Assembly (NCBI RefSeq): GCF_030674635.1
Contig: NZ_CP089978.1
Location: 1,302,001-1,366,000 of the forward strand
DNA: 64,000 nt
Reading direction: 5' to 3'
From: Moraxella sp. ZY210820
GTDB lineage: Bacteria > Pseudomonadota > Gammaproteobacteria > Pseudomonadales > Moraxellaceae
How positions within the stretch are numbered: position 1 is the stretch's first letter; every line of letters begins with the position of its first letter. This document shows, piece by piece, positions 17,867-28,516 of the stretch. Below the pieces are notes generated by a model that was not told the origin of the DNA, made no database searches, and was given only the letters and a program-made list of their open reading frames with translations. The position numbers and the translations under genes were made by a program.

Positions 17867-18760
17867 TTATACATGAATATTCATTAATTTAGACAATAAA
17901 CGATGTACAGTTTCTTTAAGCTCATGTCGATGTACTATCTTATCTACCACGCCATGCTCAACCAAATATTCAGCACGTTGGAATGGCTCATCAAGTTTTT
18001 CACGCACAGTTTGTTCAATCACACGTTTACCAGCAAAACCAATCATTGCTTTTGGTTCAGCCAAATGTAAATCGCCCAACATAGCTAAAGATGCTGTTAC
18101 CCCACCATAAACAGGGTGCGTTAAGACCACAATATATGGAATTTTAGCATTTTTCAAACGCTTAATCGCTGCTGATGTGCGTGCCATTTGCATTAATGAC
18201 AACATACCTTCTTGCATTCTCGCCCCGCCAGACGCAGCAAAACAAATCAAGGGTTGTCGATGTTCTAAGGCATATTCAGCTGCTTGTACGAAACGGTCAC
18301 CGACCACAGTTCCCATTGACCCTCCCATAAAATCAAATTCAAATGCACAAGCAACTACAGGCATTTGTTTTAATAAACCTTGCATAACCACTAAGCCTTC
18401 AGTCTCTCCTGTCTTTTGCTGTGCTTCTTGCATACGTTCAGGATAAGGCTTAGAATCAACAAATTTTAAAGGGTCTTTTGCGGTAAATTGTTGTCCTAAT
18501 TCTTGTTGTACCTCATCTAAAAACCATTCAAGACGGTGTCTTGCTTTCATTACACCATGAAAGTTACAAAATGGGCAAACATAAAGACTTTCAATCACTT
18601 GCTGTTCAGTACCTGTAGCCTTGCATTCAGGACATTCAATGAGTGGTTCACTATTTGTTGGCAACTCAATTTCTGGTGCAACATTTTTTAATGCAACACT
18701 TGGAATATCACGCTCAAACCACGGCGTACTCACTGTTAAATTTGGTTTTGCTTCACTCAT
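17867..18760 (-). CDS. accD: Acetyl-CoA carboxylase carboxyltransferase subunit beta
   Basis: AccD with AccA transfers the carboxyl group from biotin to acetyl-CoA, the committed step of fatty-acid synthesis. The 297-residue protein has the N-terminal zinc ribbon C43-x2-C46-x15-C62-x2-C65. The crotonase-fold carboxyltransferase domain includes [44 protein letters not shown] and [21 protein letters not shown]. It is full length for bacterial AccD. The ATG overlaps the trpA stop (ATGA, 4 bp), so translation is coupled to trpA. That trpA-accD arrangement links tryptophan and lipid genes, as in several gammaproteobacteria. A hairpin terminator follows the gene. Confidence 0.97.
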   Translation of the reverse strand: MSEAKPNLTVSTPWFERDIPSVALKNVAPEIELPTNSEPLIECPECKATGTEQQVIESLYVCPFCNFHGVMKARHRLEWFLDEVQQELGQQFTAKDPLKFVDSKPYPERMQEAQQKTGETEGLVVMQGLLKQMPVVACAFEFDFMGGSMGTVVGDRFVQAAEYALEHRQPLICFAASGGARMQEGMLSLMQMARTSAAIKRLKNAKIPYIVVLTHPVYGGVTASLAMLGDLHLAEPKAMIGFAGKRVIEQTVREKLDEPFQRAEYLVEHGVVDKIVHRHELKETVHRLLSKLMNIHV

Positions 18761-19560
18761 ACTATTTCATCGAGTGCAACTCGAAGCTCCTTCACTTTAT
18801 TAATTGTTTGTACCGTTGCTTGCTCAATATCCAAAGTGGCAAAAGGTTTGACTAATGCACTACCTACAATGACCGCATCTGCAACTTGTGCCATCGCTTG
18901 TGCTGATTTTGCATCATTAATACCAAAACCTACCCCAACAGGAACATCGGTATAAGATTTGATTTTGGCGATACGTTGTCCTGCTTCTACAACATCTAAA
19001 CGACTAGAGCCTGTAACACCTTTTAAGGACACATAATAGATAAATCCACGCCCATGTTTGACTACATCTTGAATACGTTGGTCTGTTGATGTTGGTGCAA
19101 GCAAGAAAATTTGGTCTAAATCATGTTGCTTTAAAAGTGCATTAAAATCAGCCGATTCTTCAGGCGGTAAATCAACCAATAATACACCATCTACCCCACT
19201 TTCTACTGCAATATTAACAAATTTTTCATAGCCAATCACTTCAATCGGATTGAGATAACCCATCAACACCACAGGTGTTTGACTATCTTGCTCACGAAAT
19301 TGTTTAACCATCGCTAACGCATCAAGTGTATTTGTCCCACCTGCCAATGCACGCTCAGCAGCCAAAGCAATCACAGGACCATCTGCCATTGGATCTGAAA
19401 ATGGTAAACCTAGTTCAATCACATCAACCCCAGCTTCAACCATTTGATGTAACAAAGGTACTGTTACTTGTGGTTGTGGATCTCCTGCCATAATATAAGA
19501 CACTAAGGCTTTACGATTTTGTTGCTTTAACTGTTGAAAACGAATTGCCAAACGAGACAT
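18757..19560 (-). CDS. trpA: Tryptophan synthase alpha subunit
   Basis: TrpA cleaves indole-3-glycerol phosphate to indole and glyceraldehyde-3-phosphate. The indole is passed to TrpB. The 267-residue TIM barrel has the catalytic E49 in [18 protein letters not shown] together with D60. The [14 protein letters not shown] phosphate loop and the [15 protein letters not shown] segment are also present. The ATG at 19560 has AAGG about 8 nt upstream. trpB is not adjacent, since the 174 bp upstream contain no gene before tamB. It must therefore lie elsewhere, and this gene leads the trpA-accD pair. No trp attenuator is apparent upstream. Confidence 0.97.
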   Translation of the reverse strand: MSRLAIRFQQLKQQNRKALVSYIMAGDPQPQVTVPLLHQMVEAGVDVIELGLPFSDPMADGPVIALAAERALAGGTNTLDALAMVKQFREQDSQTPVVLMGYLNPIEVIGYEKFVNIAVESGVDGVLLVDLPPEESADFNALLKQHDLDQIFLLAPTSTDQRIQDVVKHGRGFIYYVSLKGVTGSSRLDVVEAGQRIAKIKSYTDVPVGVGFGINDAKSAQAMAQVADAVIVGSALVKPFATLDIEQATVQTINKVKELRVALDEIV

Positions 19561-19734
19561 AAAACATACCTTTACATATAGAAAATTTCAAACCTGTTCA
19601 TTGTCGGATATTTTCAAGCATATCACAATATTTTAATGATTTATTTTTGCGACAACAGGGCAAAAACAATCAATTATTCAGTTTTTTTAGATACAAAAAA
19701 CTACAATTGCATAAATTTAATGCTATTTATCACA

Positions 19735-22700
19735 CTAAAAACGCCAATTATAGAACAAATCAATCGCACGTTTAGTATCTTGACTTGCTTCTAAATAGAG
19801 ACGTCGATTAATTTGATAACGTACGGATAACTTATTTACAGGACTAAATACCCCTACACCGTAACGGATATATAAATCAGGGGTAATATAACCTGTTAAA
19901 CTTACTTGCGTATCATCACCAGAACCTTGTGCATCTAAAGCTAAACCGCTCAAACCAAATGCTCGTCCAATCTGATTGGTTAAAGCACGTGTACCACCTA
20001 AGCCCATGCTAATCCCTGCTGCTGCAATAGCATTATTGACATCAGATTTAAAACCTTCTGTTGTGGTACTCGTACTTGCAGTATCACTAATACTCCCTGT
20101 CAATAATGCATTTAACGCTTGTTGTTCCGACAGACCCGTATCACTATAAATTTGAATATTTGGTGATAATGCTGTACCTAACACACGCACGCCAACCGTA
20201 TCGCCTTGAATATTTTTACTCGCATTAATGTCTAAACTTGGATTAATTAATGCTCCATTAAAACGTGCAATCGCTCGACTTAAGTTTAAAGTTTGTCCAT
20301 AAGCACTAATTTGGACTTGACGTGTACTACCAATCGCACCTGTAGCACGCATAGCAATTTGTGTACCACGTTGAGTTAAATCTAATTTTCCAGCCAATGG
20401 AATACGTGCATCAAAACTTTGGAAAATAATTTGTTCACCTAAAGTTAAACCAATATTAGCATTAATATCCCATGCTTTGGCTTTTGCTAATGTTTTCTGC
20501 ACTTGGTCGCTACGCACAACACGCACATCAGATGACACAGGCACAGCTGTTGCCGAACTTTCTGGCATATTAATTAATGCACGTGGAATATGTACTTTAC
20601 CATTCACATTAATACGTTGTTTTAATGGTAAAATTTCCAAATTCATATCCGTATTTACTGCCGCCATAATTTGTGGTGCTTGACGAACCAATAAATTATC
20701 GCCTTTCATTTTTAAGCGTAAATATGGCTGTTGTCCCCATGCGGCATTGCCTGTAATGGTTGCTTGACCTTTACCACTATTAAATAACCCATTAATTGTA
20801 GCAATATTTTGACGAATCGCCATATACAGCTCGATATTATTTAAATCAACAGGTAAAGTATTAAGACTAAATACTCCATCTTTTAGCTGAATATCGCCAT
20901 AAAATAGTGGATCAGTAATCGTACCATCAATTTTTCCTGCAATCGATAAACTACCTGCCATTTGACGTACATCATCAATAAACGGACGCAATAATTGTAC
21001 ATTGACTTGTTCAAATGCAATTTCGCCTGTCATTGGCATACCTTTGACATCAGGCTTAATTAAGACATTAGCATAACCACTACCAATGCTTGGCGTTTTC
21101 ATATTACTACGCAACATCAAACCTTGTGGTGTGGTTTTGGCAATCAAACTTAAATCATCATAAGCCAATACCGTACCTTGTTCATTTGGCTGTTCACCCA
21201 TCAAGCCAATCACACCTTTTTTGGTAAATAATTGCGCATCTAACTCTGGTGTTTGCCCTTTTTTCCAACTCGCTTTGGCATAACCATTCAATTGTCCTGT
21301 AATTTCCATGCCATCAGGAATAAAGGCTTCTAAATCTTGAATATAGATATTTTTAGTCATTAATGAAACATTTGCAGATTCTGGACTTGCAGTAATATCT
21401 TCATCAAAACATAACTGATTATTGACATTATTCCAACAATGTTTGGCAATTTTTAAATTCTTTTTATCTAAATGATACACCAAGTCTGCCGCACGATTTT
21501 GTACCAATTGCATACGTGGCGATTTAAATGAACCTTGTTGAATTTGCCCAATCCATTGACGTTGTTGGTTAATACCACCTGCTAACTGGATATAAAATTT
21601 AGAGCGTGGCTGCTGACTGTTAATTTTGAGTACATGGCTTAAATATGTTCCTGTCAAATCCACTTGAGCTTGGTCAATCTTTCGACCTAAGGCAGATAAT
21701 TGTTGTACATCAAGTATCAACTGACTTGGTGTTTGTTCAGAAATCGGTAATTCACCTTGTAATTTCATCTTTTTCACAGCAAAGATGTCAGAAAATGCTA
21801 AATTATCAATATTTAACTTACTTTCTAATTGCAAACGTTGTTCACGGCGTAAAATTACATCGCCATAAATTGTCCCTTTTAATTGAGAATGTAAGGCATT
21901 TAAAGCAGGTGCTTTCACACGTAAAACTAAATGATTTTGATTACCCGACACTTGTAAATGATTATTAGCATAACTCATGCTTAACTGATTAGCATTAAAT
22001 TGTTGCTGTTTCAAGCCTTTATCTAATTGTGATAAATCGACTGATAATTGCCCCACGCCACGCAATGGCTGTTCATTTAATATACCAGCAATATCTAATT
22101 GATGTATATCAACTTTTTTAGCTTTATCTGTCCATTCTCCTTGAGTTTGAATCAGACCAGAAATATCGCCTGTTGCACCTGCATAAAAATAATGTGGTTT
22201 AAAATGCACCAAGGCTGATTTTAAATCCCAACGAATACCTTGTGCAAAATTAATCTTACCTGTGGTATGAATACGTCCACCTGCTCCATGATGATAAAAG
22301 TTTTCAATGTCTAAATATTCAGGTGTTCCTGATAATTTTAACTGTATCACACCATCATTCACATAACGTTGATTAGTATTTATCGCCGTCATATGACCAT
22401 CATATTGCACGCCATAACTTTTAAAACCACCGCCTTGTTTTTCATCATAAAATAAAATAGCCGTTGTAGAATTGCCTGTTAATTGTACACCTTCCGCAAT
22501 ATCTGACTGTAAACTTTGTGCCAATACCCCTGTTAAATTCATATTTTTAGTTTGAATAATTTGTGTATGATTATCTTTAGCATAACCACTCACATCAAAT
22601 GTTCCTGTTAATTGCTGAATAGAAATGTTTTCATTCACCAATTGCGGATTAAATTTGTGAGTTTGCACTTGTGCCGACCAATTCAACGCTTGTTTTTGAT

Positions 22701-24249
22701 TTGGTAATTGTACTTTTGCCGTTGCCTGTAAACGAGCATCGCCTAATTGATAGTTCAATTTAGGCACATTCAATTGCTGTTCATCAATCACTAATTGTGC
22801 TTGATAATGTCCTTCAGGTAAAAAGCTATCTTTAAATGGTTTTAATTGTGTATCAACATCAACCTTAGTTTTCTTATCCAATACAATATTTGCCAAACCT
22901 TGTGGACTATTTAAACCTGTAATATAAGGCATTTCACGATTGACATTTTGCCATGATACCGCTAACACAGGTGGAATCATCTGTTTTGGACGTGGGTTAT
23001 CTTTTTGCTGAAAATCGACCGTCCATTGCTCTTGATTAGCAAATTGGATATGATTTTTAGTCGATACACCATCTTTTAATGAACCTTGCGATTGTAATTG
23101 TCCTGTCAATGATGGTGGTAAAAAACCTTGTACATCACTTGATAATAAAGCCTCTGGCACTTTTAAATGGTCAAATGAACCTTGAGCTGTCCAAATTACA
23201 TCATCTGTATTACGCCAATCAAGCACACCTGCAAGCTGAATTTGTCCGTCCATCACATCACTGGTTAAATGTTTAATTTCTAACTGATTGATAAAATCAG
23301 TATGCATTTGTGCATTATATTGTCCTTGTGGAACATTTTTACCTTTTAAATCGGTGTCTAATTCTATATCGAAACCATTAGCATTACCATAAAAGCGTGC
23401 TATACCTTGTTTAGCATATAACTTTTCGTCTTGTAAAAATGGTAGATGATAATTTTTAAATTGCAACTCACCACGCATTGGTACTTGGTCGTCCATCACA
23501 TTAGCTACAATCCAACCTGTTAATAAATCAGGTGTTTTAGTCGCCACACCGCCATACATTTCCTTTAGACTACCTGTAACATGAGCATTAATTTTTTTGA
23601 TATTAATACTATGTAAACTTGGCAATTCTACGACAGCATCAAGCTGTAATGGATATTGCCCCTGTTGTGTAAAATCAATAAAGCCTGTTGCATCTTCAAC
23701 ATATACACCATATAAATTTACTTTACTGTTTTTAAAACTTAAATGTGTATCTTGCCATATTGCTCGATTTAGTTGAATATCATGTAAATAAGTCGTTGCA
23801 CCTTGCGTTTTGATTTCTAAGTTTTTCGCATTTATTTGATCAAAACGTAAAGTCATTGGCATACGAATATCATCATAACTAAATGGCGTATCGTCTGATG
23901 GAGACATATTAATAATGCGTAAAGTATTTAAATCAGCAGTTAAGAAATGAGCTTGCTGAGTAAATAATAAAGAACGCCAACCTAAGCGTAATTTTGCCGT
24001 ATCAACTTGAACTTCGGTTTCATCAACTTTTAAACTAAAATCATCTAATTGTACGCCTGTCCAGATATTACCGCCTTTATATTGATAAGTCATCATTTGT
24101 TGTGAGCTTAACAAATGATTAAAAATAAAACGGTTTCCGCTTTCAGTTGATAGTAAAATCAGCACCGATAAAACTAATAATATCAACATACTAACTGTGA
24201 ATATGACGATTTTTTTCAGAAAACTTTTATTCTTGGTTTGTGCTGTCAT
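19735..24249 (-). CDS. tamB: Translocation and assembly module subunit TamB
   Basis: TamB is an inner-membrane-anchored, periplasm-spanning beta-taco protein. It works with TamA in outer-membrane assembly and, as an AsmA-like protein, in phospholipid transport to the outer membrane. The 1504 residues begin with a membrane anchor (about 12-32, IVIFTVSMLILLVLSVLILL). A very long beta-rich repeat body follows. The conserved C-terminal TamB domain (DUF490) contains ALNALLTGS, RAFGLSGLALD, TPDLYIRYGVGVFSPVNKLSVRYQINRRLYLEAS and a C-terminal phenylalanine (FYNWRF). It is longer than the E. coli protein (1259). It follows tamA by 30 bp on the same strand, the usual operon order. Confidence 0.95.
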   Translation of the reverse strand: MTAQTKNKSFLKKIVIFTVSMLILLVLSVLILLSTESGNRFIFNHLLSSQQMMTYQYKGGNIWTGVQLDDFSLKVDETEVQVDTAKLRLGWRSLLFTQQAHFLTADLNTLRIINMSPSDDTPFSYDDIRMPMTLRFDQINAKNLEIKTQGATTYLHDIQLNRAIWQDTHLSFKNSKVNLYGVYVEDATGFIDFTQQGQYPLQLDAVVELPSLHSINIKKINAHVTGSLKEMYGGVATKTPDLLTGWIVANVMDDQVPMRGELQFKNYHLPFLQDEKLYAKQGIARFYGNANGFDIELDTDLKGKNVPQGQYNAQMHTDFINQLEIKHLTSDVMDGQIQLAGVLDWRNTDDVIWTAQGSFDHLKVPEALLSSDVQGFLPPSLTGQLQSQGSLKDGVSTKNHIQFANQEQWTVDFQQKDNPRPKQMIPPVLAVSWQNVNREMPYITGLNSPQGLANIVLDKKTKVDVDTQLKPFKDSFLPEGHYQAQLVIDEQQLNVPKLNYQLGDARLQATAKVQLPNQKQALNWSAQVQTHKFNPQLVNENISIQQLTGTFDVSGYAKDNHTQIIQTKNMNLTGVLAQSLQSDIAEGVQLTGNSTTAILFYDEKQGGGFKSYGVQYDGHMTAINTNQRYVNDGVIQLKLSGTPEYLDIENFYHHGAGGRIHTTGKINFAQGIRWDLKSALVHFKPHYFYAGATGDISGLIQTQGEWTDKAKKVDIHQLDIAGILNEQPLRGVGQLSVDLSQLDKGLKQQQFNANQLSMSYANNHLQVSGNQNHLVLRVKAPALNALHSQLKGTIYGDVILRREQRLQLESKLNIDNLAFSDIFAVKKMKLQGELPISEQTPSQLILDVQQLSALGRKIDQAQVDLTGTYLSHVLKINSQQPRSKFYIQLAGGINQQRQWIGQIQQGSFKSPRMQLVQNRAADLVYHLDKKNLKIAKHCWNNVNNQLCFDEDITASPESANVSLMTKNIYIQDLEAFIPDGMEITGQLNGYAKASWKKGQTPELDAQLFTKKGVIGLMGEQPNEQGTVLAYDDLSLIAKTTPQGLMLRSNMKTPSIGSGYANVLIKPDVKGMPMTGEIAFEQVNVQLLRPFIDDVRQMAGSLSIAGKIDGTITDPLFYGDIQLKDGVFSLNTLPVDLNNIELYMAIRQNIATINGLFNSGKGQATITGNAAWGQQPYLRLKMKGDNLLVRQAPQIMAAVNTDMNLEILPLKQRINVNGKVHIPRALINMPESSATAVPVSSDVRVVRSDQVQKTLAKAKAWDINANIGLTLGEQIIFQSFDARIPLAGKLDLTQRGTQIAMRATGAIGSTRQVQISAYGQTLNLSRAIARFNGALINPSLDINASKNIQGDTVGVRVLGTALSPNIQIYSDTGLSEQQALNALLTGSISDTASTSTTTEGFKSDVNNAIAAAGISMGLGGTRALTNQIGRAFGLSGLALDAQGSGDDTQVSLTGYITPDLYIRYGVGVFSPVNKLSVRYQINRRLYLEASQDTKRAIDLFYNWRF

Positions 24250-24279
24250 ACTAAAAACCTATTCAAGATATGATGTTGA

Positions 24280-26919
24280 TTATTGCAATGGCGAACCAAT
24301 AAAGAAATGTAAACGAATCGGGTGATTATCATCAGAAATGCCAGAAGCCAAATCTACACGAATCAGACCGACAGGCGATTGCCAACGTACTCCTAAGCCA
24401 ACACTATAAGCCATTGGATTTTTAAAATTGGCATCAAAACTATTACCAAAATCAGAAAATACACCAACACGCCAACCATCAGCAACTTGATAATTATATT
24501 CCATTGAGCCAACAGCTAAAGCCTGCCCACCCACTCTAAAACCATCTTCCATCGGCGATAAACTCTTATAGTCAAAGCCACGAATACTTTGATCACCACC
24601 TGTAAAGAAACGTAAATTATATGGCACACTAATAAAATCATCCGTAAACATATAACTTGCATCGGCACGTCCTACAAACTGATGATTATTATTTGTTCCA
24701 AAAGAATAAATAAAACCTAAACCTGCCGATAAAATAGCAATATTCGCATCACTCAATGCATGTTTACTACCTAATTGAACTTTATAACTCTGACGCAAAC
24801 CTTGTGTAATATTAGTCGGAGAGTTGGCTGTCAATTTCGATACAGAATAACTTGCCAATAAAGATTGCTGATTTGGTGTACGCACAATTAAAAAACGCTG
24901 TGGAATATCAAAAATATGTACATTACCATTGACAGTCAAACGGTCTAAACGATAACGTAAACCAAAACTATGTTGCCATGCATCATAACGTTGGCTTTTG
25001 AGCATAAAATCTCCACCACCAATCGCTGTTTCCGTAATTAATTCTAAACCTTTACCTAAACTTTGGTCGCTTTCTCTCTCATATCCCCCAACCAAAGCAA
25101 AATAACGATTAATCGGATGATGATAAGGAATATTATAACGCAACTCGCCCGCTTGACGAATTTTAGACAATTCAATATTACCCTGTAAGCTATGTCCATA
25201 GCGATTTAAAAATGCACGGCGATATTGCATACGTGTACGAAATTCTGTATCTGTACCATAACCAAAACCAACTTCCATATTATTAGGTTTATCAGCATTT
25301 AAAGTAACAATTACAGGAATTTGCTTCGTTTCTCGTGCTTGTTGTTTTAAGCGGTCTTCTTCTTGTTCCTGTTGTATTGTTTGTGCTGATGTTTCACTTT
25401 GCAAAATCTGTGGTGATATTTCATCATTTGATGTTTGTGTATCATCAGTCTTACTTTCTTCATTAACCCCTGCAAATTGACTTTCATCAACATTTGCAAC
25501 ATGACTCACAGGTGTAGTCGTACTTAAATTTGCTTTTTGTTTTTCAATGGCTAGCAAAATATCAGGAGGTAAATCTAATTCTTTTTGAATAGGGTCTGGT
25601 GTAACAGCATTCACTGTAACTGAATTAAAAAATCGTGAGTTAATCAAATAATTAGAAAATAAATTTATACGCCATTGTGCATAGTTATCGCCAATCTGCC
25701 ATGTCATCATTTCCCGTAAAATACGCTCATCAATGGGTAATGGCTTATTCGGATCACTCATACGAAATTGCACATCTCCTAATTGATAACGCTCGCCTGT
25801 ATCATATTTTAAATTAATATCTGCCGTATTTTCAGGCAAAGCAACTTTAACATCATGCAATAACCAAGAAGCATCAAAAAAACCGTTATTACTTGCCGCA
25901 TCGTTAATACGTGTTTTAGTTTCTTCATATTTACCATGATGTAAAATATCACCTTCTTCCAAATCAGGAATAACTTTAATCACTTGGAATTGTGGAACTG
26001 ATTCGCCTGCACCAATAAAGTCAATATTTTGACTTTTTACACGCACAACATTTTCTTGATTTTTTAATCTAACGCTAACACGTTTATAATCATCACTTGG
26101 GGTAAAAATAAAATCAACGTCATAATACCCCATCGCTTGTGCTGCTTCATTAGCAAGTTTACGCATTTGTGGTAGCATAACATTAAAATCTTTAACACTA
26201 TCTACAGTTAAAGTTTCCAGTGTAGCAATAATATTTTCGCCTAACTCCAATGTATCTGCATTCTCAACCTCAACTTTAATGTATTGCTCTTTTTTCAATT
26301 CAGGCATATTACGCTGACGTTTCCAACGTTGAAACCATGAACCTTGATTCACATCATCAAGCACTAAATCCGTTTTATCTTTAAAAATATCATCTTGCTC
26401 AAGTATTTGATTGGTTGTTGCCACTTGTTCTACAATATTCTGACTATCTTGTTGAATATTTTGCATTAATTCAGTTACATTGACTGATGATGCGAATTGC
26501 TCCACATCAATTTTAGTTAATGGTGCTTCCTGCAAAGTCTCCAACATACTTTTTTGTAATGGCTGTGTTGTAGTTTGCCCTGTTGCTTGCCACGTTGTCG
26601 CATCTTTTTTGGCTTGCTCTGCTACTTGATAAATTTCATTCATCATCGCCACATCAGCCTGTGTTTGGTAATGCTCCAAATCATCAAAGGTGAGTGGCTC
26701 AATTTTAGGTTGTTGCTTTAAAATGGCTTGTGCTTCTTGCACCACAGATTGACTCGATAACTTATTTTCCACCATAGATTGAGCTTTAGGTGATACAATT
26801 GATGTGTTTTCAATTACTTCTTGTGCCAAAACAGATGTAGGCAAACAAAACATCACAGCAAAAATACTGTATGCTAAATAGGATATTTTTTGTTGTTTTG
26901 CTATTTTACCCATCAACAT
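24280..26919 (-). CDS. tamA: Outer-membrane assembly factor TamA (BamA/Omp85 family)
   Basis: TamA is the outer-membrane Omp85 partner of TamB. I start at the ATG 26919, which has GGTGG 7 nt upstream, rather than the TTG five codons earlier. The 879-residue protein has a signal peptide ending VLA-Q (about residue 33). A long Gln-rich region of about 170 residues that I cannot assign follows. POTRA-like repeats lie at about 205-440. An acidic Gln/Ser/Thr-rich linker is at 450-535, and the C-terminal barrel carries the lid-lock motif IRGFDYKSL. It ends LHFFIGSPLQ. E. coli TamA is 577 residues, so both the N-terminal region and the linker are additions. tamB follows after 30 bp. Confidence 0.92.
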   Translation of the reverse strand: MLMGKIAKQQKISYLAYSIFAVMFCLPTSVLAQEVIENTSIVSPKAQSMVENKLSSQSVVQEAQAILKQQPKIEPLTFDDLEHYQTQADVAMMNEIYQVAEQAKKDATTWQATGQTTTQPLQKSMLETLQEAPLTKIDVEQFASSVNVTELMQNIQQDSQNIVEQVATTNQILEQDDIFKDKTDLVLDDVNQGSWFQRWKRQRNMPELKKEQYIKVEVENADTLELGENIIATLETLTVDSVKDFNVMLPQMRKLANEAAQAMGYYDVDFIFTPSDDYKRVSVRLKNQENVVRVKSQNIDFIGAGESVPQFQVIKVIPDLEEGDILHHGKYEETKTRINDAASNNGFFDASWLLHDVKVALPENTADINLKYDTGERYQLGDVQFRMSDPNKPLPIDERILREMMTWQIGDNYAQWRINLFSNYLINSRFFNSVTVNAVTPDPIQKELDLPPDILLAIEKQKANLSTTTPVSHVANVDESQFAGVNEESKTDDTQTSNDEISPQILQSETSAQTIQQEQEEDRLKQQARETKQIPVIVTLNADKPNNMEVGFGYGTDTEFRTRMQYRRAFLNRYGHSLQGNIELSKIRQAGELRYNIPYHHPINRYFALVGGYERESDQSLGKGLELITETAIGGGDFMLKSQRYDAWQHSFGLRYRLDRLTVNGNVHIFDIPQRFLIVRTPNQQSLLASYSVSKLTANSPTNITQGLRQSYKVQLGSKHALSDANIAILSAGLGFIYSFGTNNNHQFVGRADASYMFTDDFISVPYNLRFFTGGDQSIRGFDYKSLSPMEDGFRVGGQALAVGSMEYNYQVADGWRVGVFSDFGNSFDANFKNPMAYSVGLGVRWQSPVGLIRVDLASGISDDNHPIRLHFFIGSPLQ

Positions 26920-27003
26920 TGTTGAACCACCCAAAATGAATTATTTACTACAAATTAAAAAATGATATAAGCTCAGTTTATGCTATATTACACTTGACTT
27001 TTT

Positions 27004-27024
27004 TTAAGATTTATCTAATCTTAA
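27004..27024. promoter_or_regulatory. Small inverted repeat in the tamA/MFS divergent gap
   Basis: TTAAGATT (27004-27011) and AATCTTAA (27017-27024) form a perfect 8-bp inverted repeat with a 5-nt loop. It lies in the divergent 210-bp gap and is overlapped by a TTGACT-like hexamer. It may be an operator or chance AT-rich symmetry. Confidence 0.25.
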
Positions 27025-27129
27025 TACAATCATGTAAAAACCTGATTTAACCTAATGAATTATACTCTATTTTATGTAAAATAACTCGTTTTTTATGTAA
27101 CAAATTCATCTAGCTACGGAAATTTTAAT

Positions 27130-28446
27130 ATGCGTAACACAAGCAATAAAACCACTTCATTTTTAATGACACGCCGTTTTATGCCCATGTTTTTTACCCA
27201 ATTTTTTGGTGCACTGAATGATAATATTTTTAAACAAGTGCTATTATTAATGATTAGCTACGGCTGGTTACACAATATTAACAATGTTAGTTTAATGACT
27301 AATTTAGCTTCATTATTATTTATTTTACCTTATTTTATTTTTTCTGCAACGGCTGGGCAAATTGCTGACCGCTATGAACGTTCATATCTCATTCGTTTAT
27401 TAAAATTCTCCGAAATCATCATTATGCTAATTGCAACTGTAGGATTATTGTTATCAAATGTATGGATATTATTATTTGCACTCTTTTTGATGGGTACACA
27501 ATCGACTTTCTTTGGACCCATTAAATATGCAATTTTACCTGAAATTTTAAATGAAAAAGAACTTATTTCAGGTAATGCGGTATTCCAAGCGGGTACATCT
27601 TTAGCCATTTTATTTGGTATGTTAATTGGTGGCATGCTGATTAGTTTTGCCAAAGGACAAGTTTGGATGATTAGTACAGGAGTCATCATCGTGGCAATTG
27701 CAGGCTACCTATCTAGTCGTATGATTTTAAAACAAAAAATTGCAGCACCTGACTTAATCATTAATTGGAATTTCTTTCAAACTAGCTGGCAAACCATCGC
27801 CTATGCCAAAAGTTTACCAATTATCTTTTTGATTTTGTTTGGTAATTCTTGGTATTGGTTTTTTGGTGCAACTTATATGACGCAAATTTCTGAAATGACT
27901 AAAATCTATCTACATGGCAATGAAAGTGTCGTAAGTTTATTATTAACCTGTTTTTCGGTTGGCGTGGGTATTGGTTCATTTATTTGCGAACGCTTAGGTA
28001 AAAATAAAAGTCCACAGCATTTAATCAAATTAGTCGCCTGCGGTGCAATTGGATTATCATTATTATCATTTTATTTACCACTAAATTTATCATGGATTCA
28101 CCCTACACAAGGCAACTTACTCACTTTAAATCAAGTACTATCAATTCCTGTATATTATCATAGTTTCATCAGTATTAGCTTATTGGGCATCGTAGGTGGT
28201 TTTTATATCGTACCACTTTATACCATGATGCAACATTTTTCACCAAGTAGTCATCGTGCCAGAATTGTTGCTGCTAATAACATTCTCAATGCAATTTTTA
28301 TGGTCAGCTCTGCTATAATAGCAATTATTATTTTAACCATTTTAAAATTATCAATTGCAACTTTATTTATTATTGTTGGAGTCATTAATGCAATTTTTAC
28401 CTTTATTTTATTGACAAAACTGATAAAAAAGTTAAAAGCAACTTAA
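27130..28446 (+). CDS. MFS transporter, LplT-like (lysophospholipid transporter family)
   Basis: The 438-residue protein has twelve predicted membrane segments. It opens with FMPMFFTQFFGALNDNIFKQVLLLMISY, the signature of LplT-type major facilitator proteins that flip lysophospholipids inward for re-acylation. The loop 2-3 motif AGQIADRYERSYLIR (MFS motif A) and IKYAILPEILNEKELISGNAVFQAG are also present. In many relatives this domain is fused to an acyltransferase/acyl-ACP synthetase (Aas). Here it stands alone and no aas gene adjoins, so the partner enzyme is elsewhere or absent. ATG 27130 lacks a strong ribosome-binding site. It is divergent from tamA, whose complex also handles envelope lipids. 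Confidence 0.85.
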   Translation: MRNTSNKTTSFLMTRRFMPMFFTQFFGALNDNIFKQVLLLMISYGWLHNINNVSLMTNLASLLFILPYFIFSATAGQIADRYERSYLIRLLKFSEIIIMLIATVGLLLSNVWILLFALFLMGTQSTFFGPIKYAILPEILNEKELISGNAVFQAGTSLAILFGMLIGGMLISFAKGQVWMISTGVIIVAIAGYLSSRMILKQKIAAPDLIINWNFFQTSWQTIAYAKSLPIIFLILFGNSWYWFFGATYMTQISEMTKIYLHGNESVVSLLLTCFSVGVGIGSFICERLGKNKSPQHLIKLVACGAIGLSLLSFYLPLNLSWIHPTQGNLLTLNQVLSIPVYYHSFISISLLGIVGGFYIVPLYTMMQHFSPSSHRARIVAANNILNAIFMVSSAIIAIIILTILKLSIATLFIIVGVINAIFTFILLTKLIKKLKAT

Positions 28447-28516
28447 TAATCGCAAAATATCACTATCATCAACACTTTTTTGCTATAATGTTTAAAATCT
28501 AAAATGAGAGATTATA

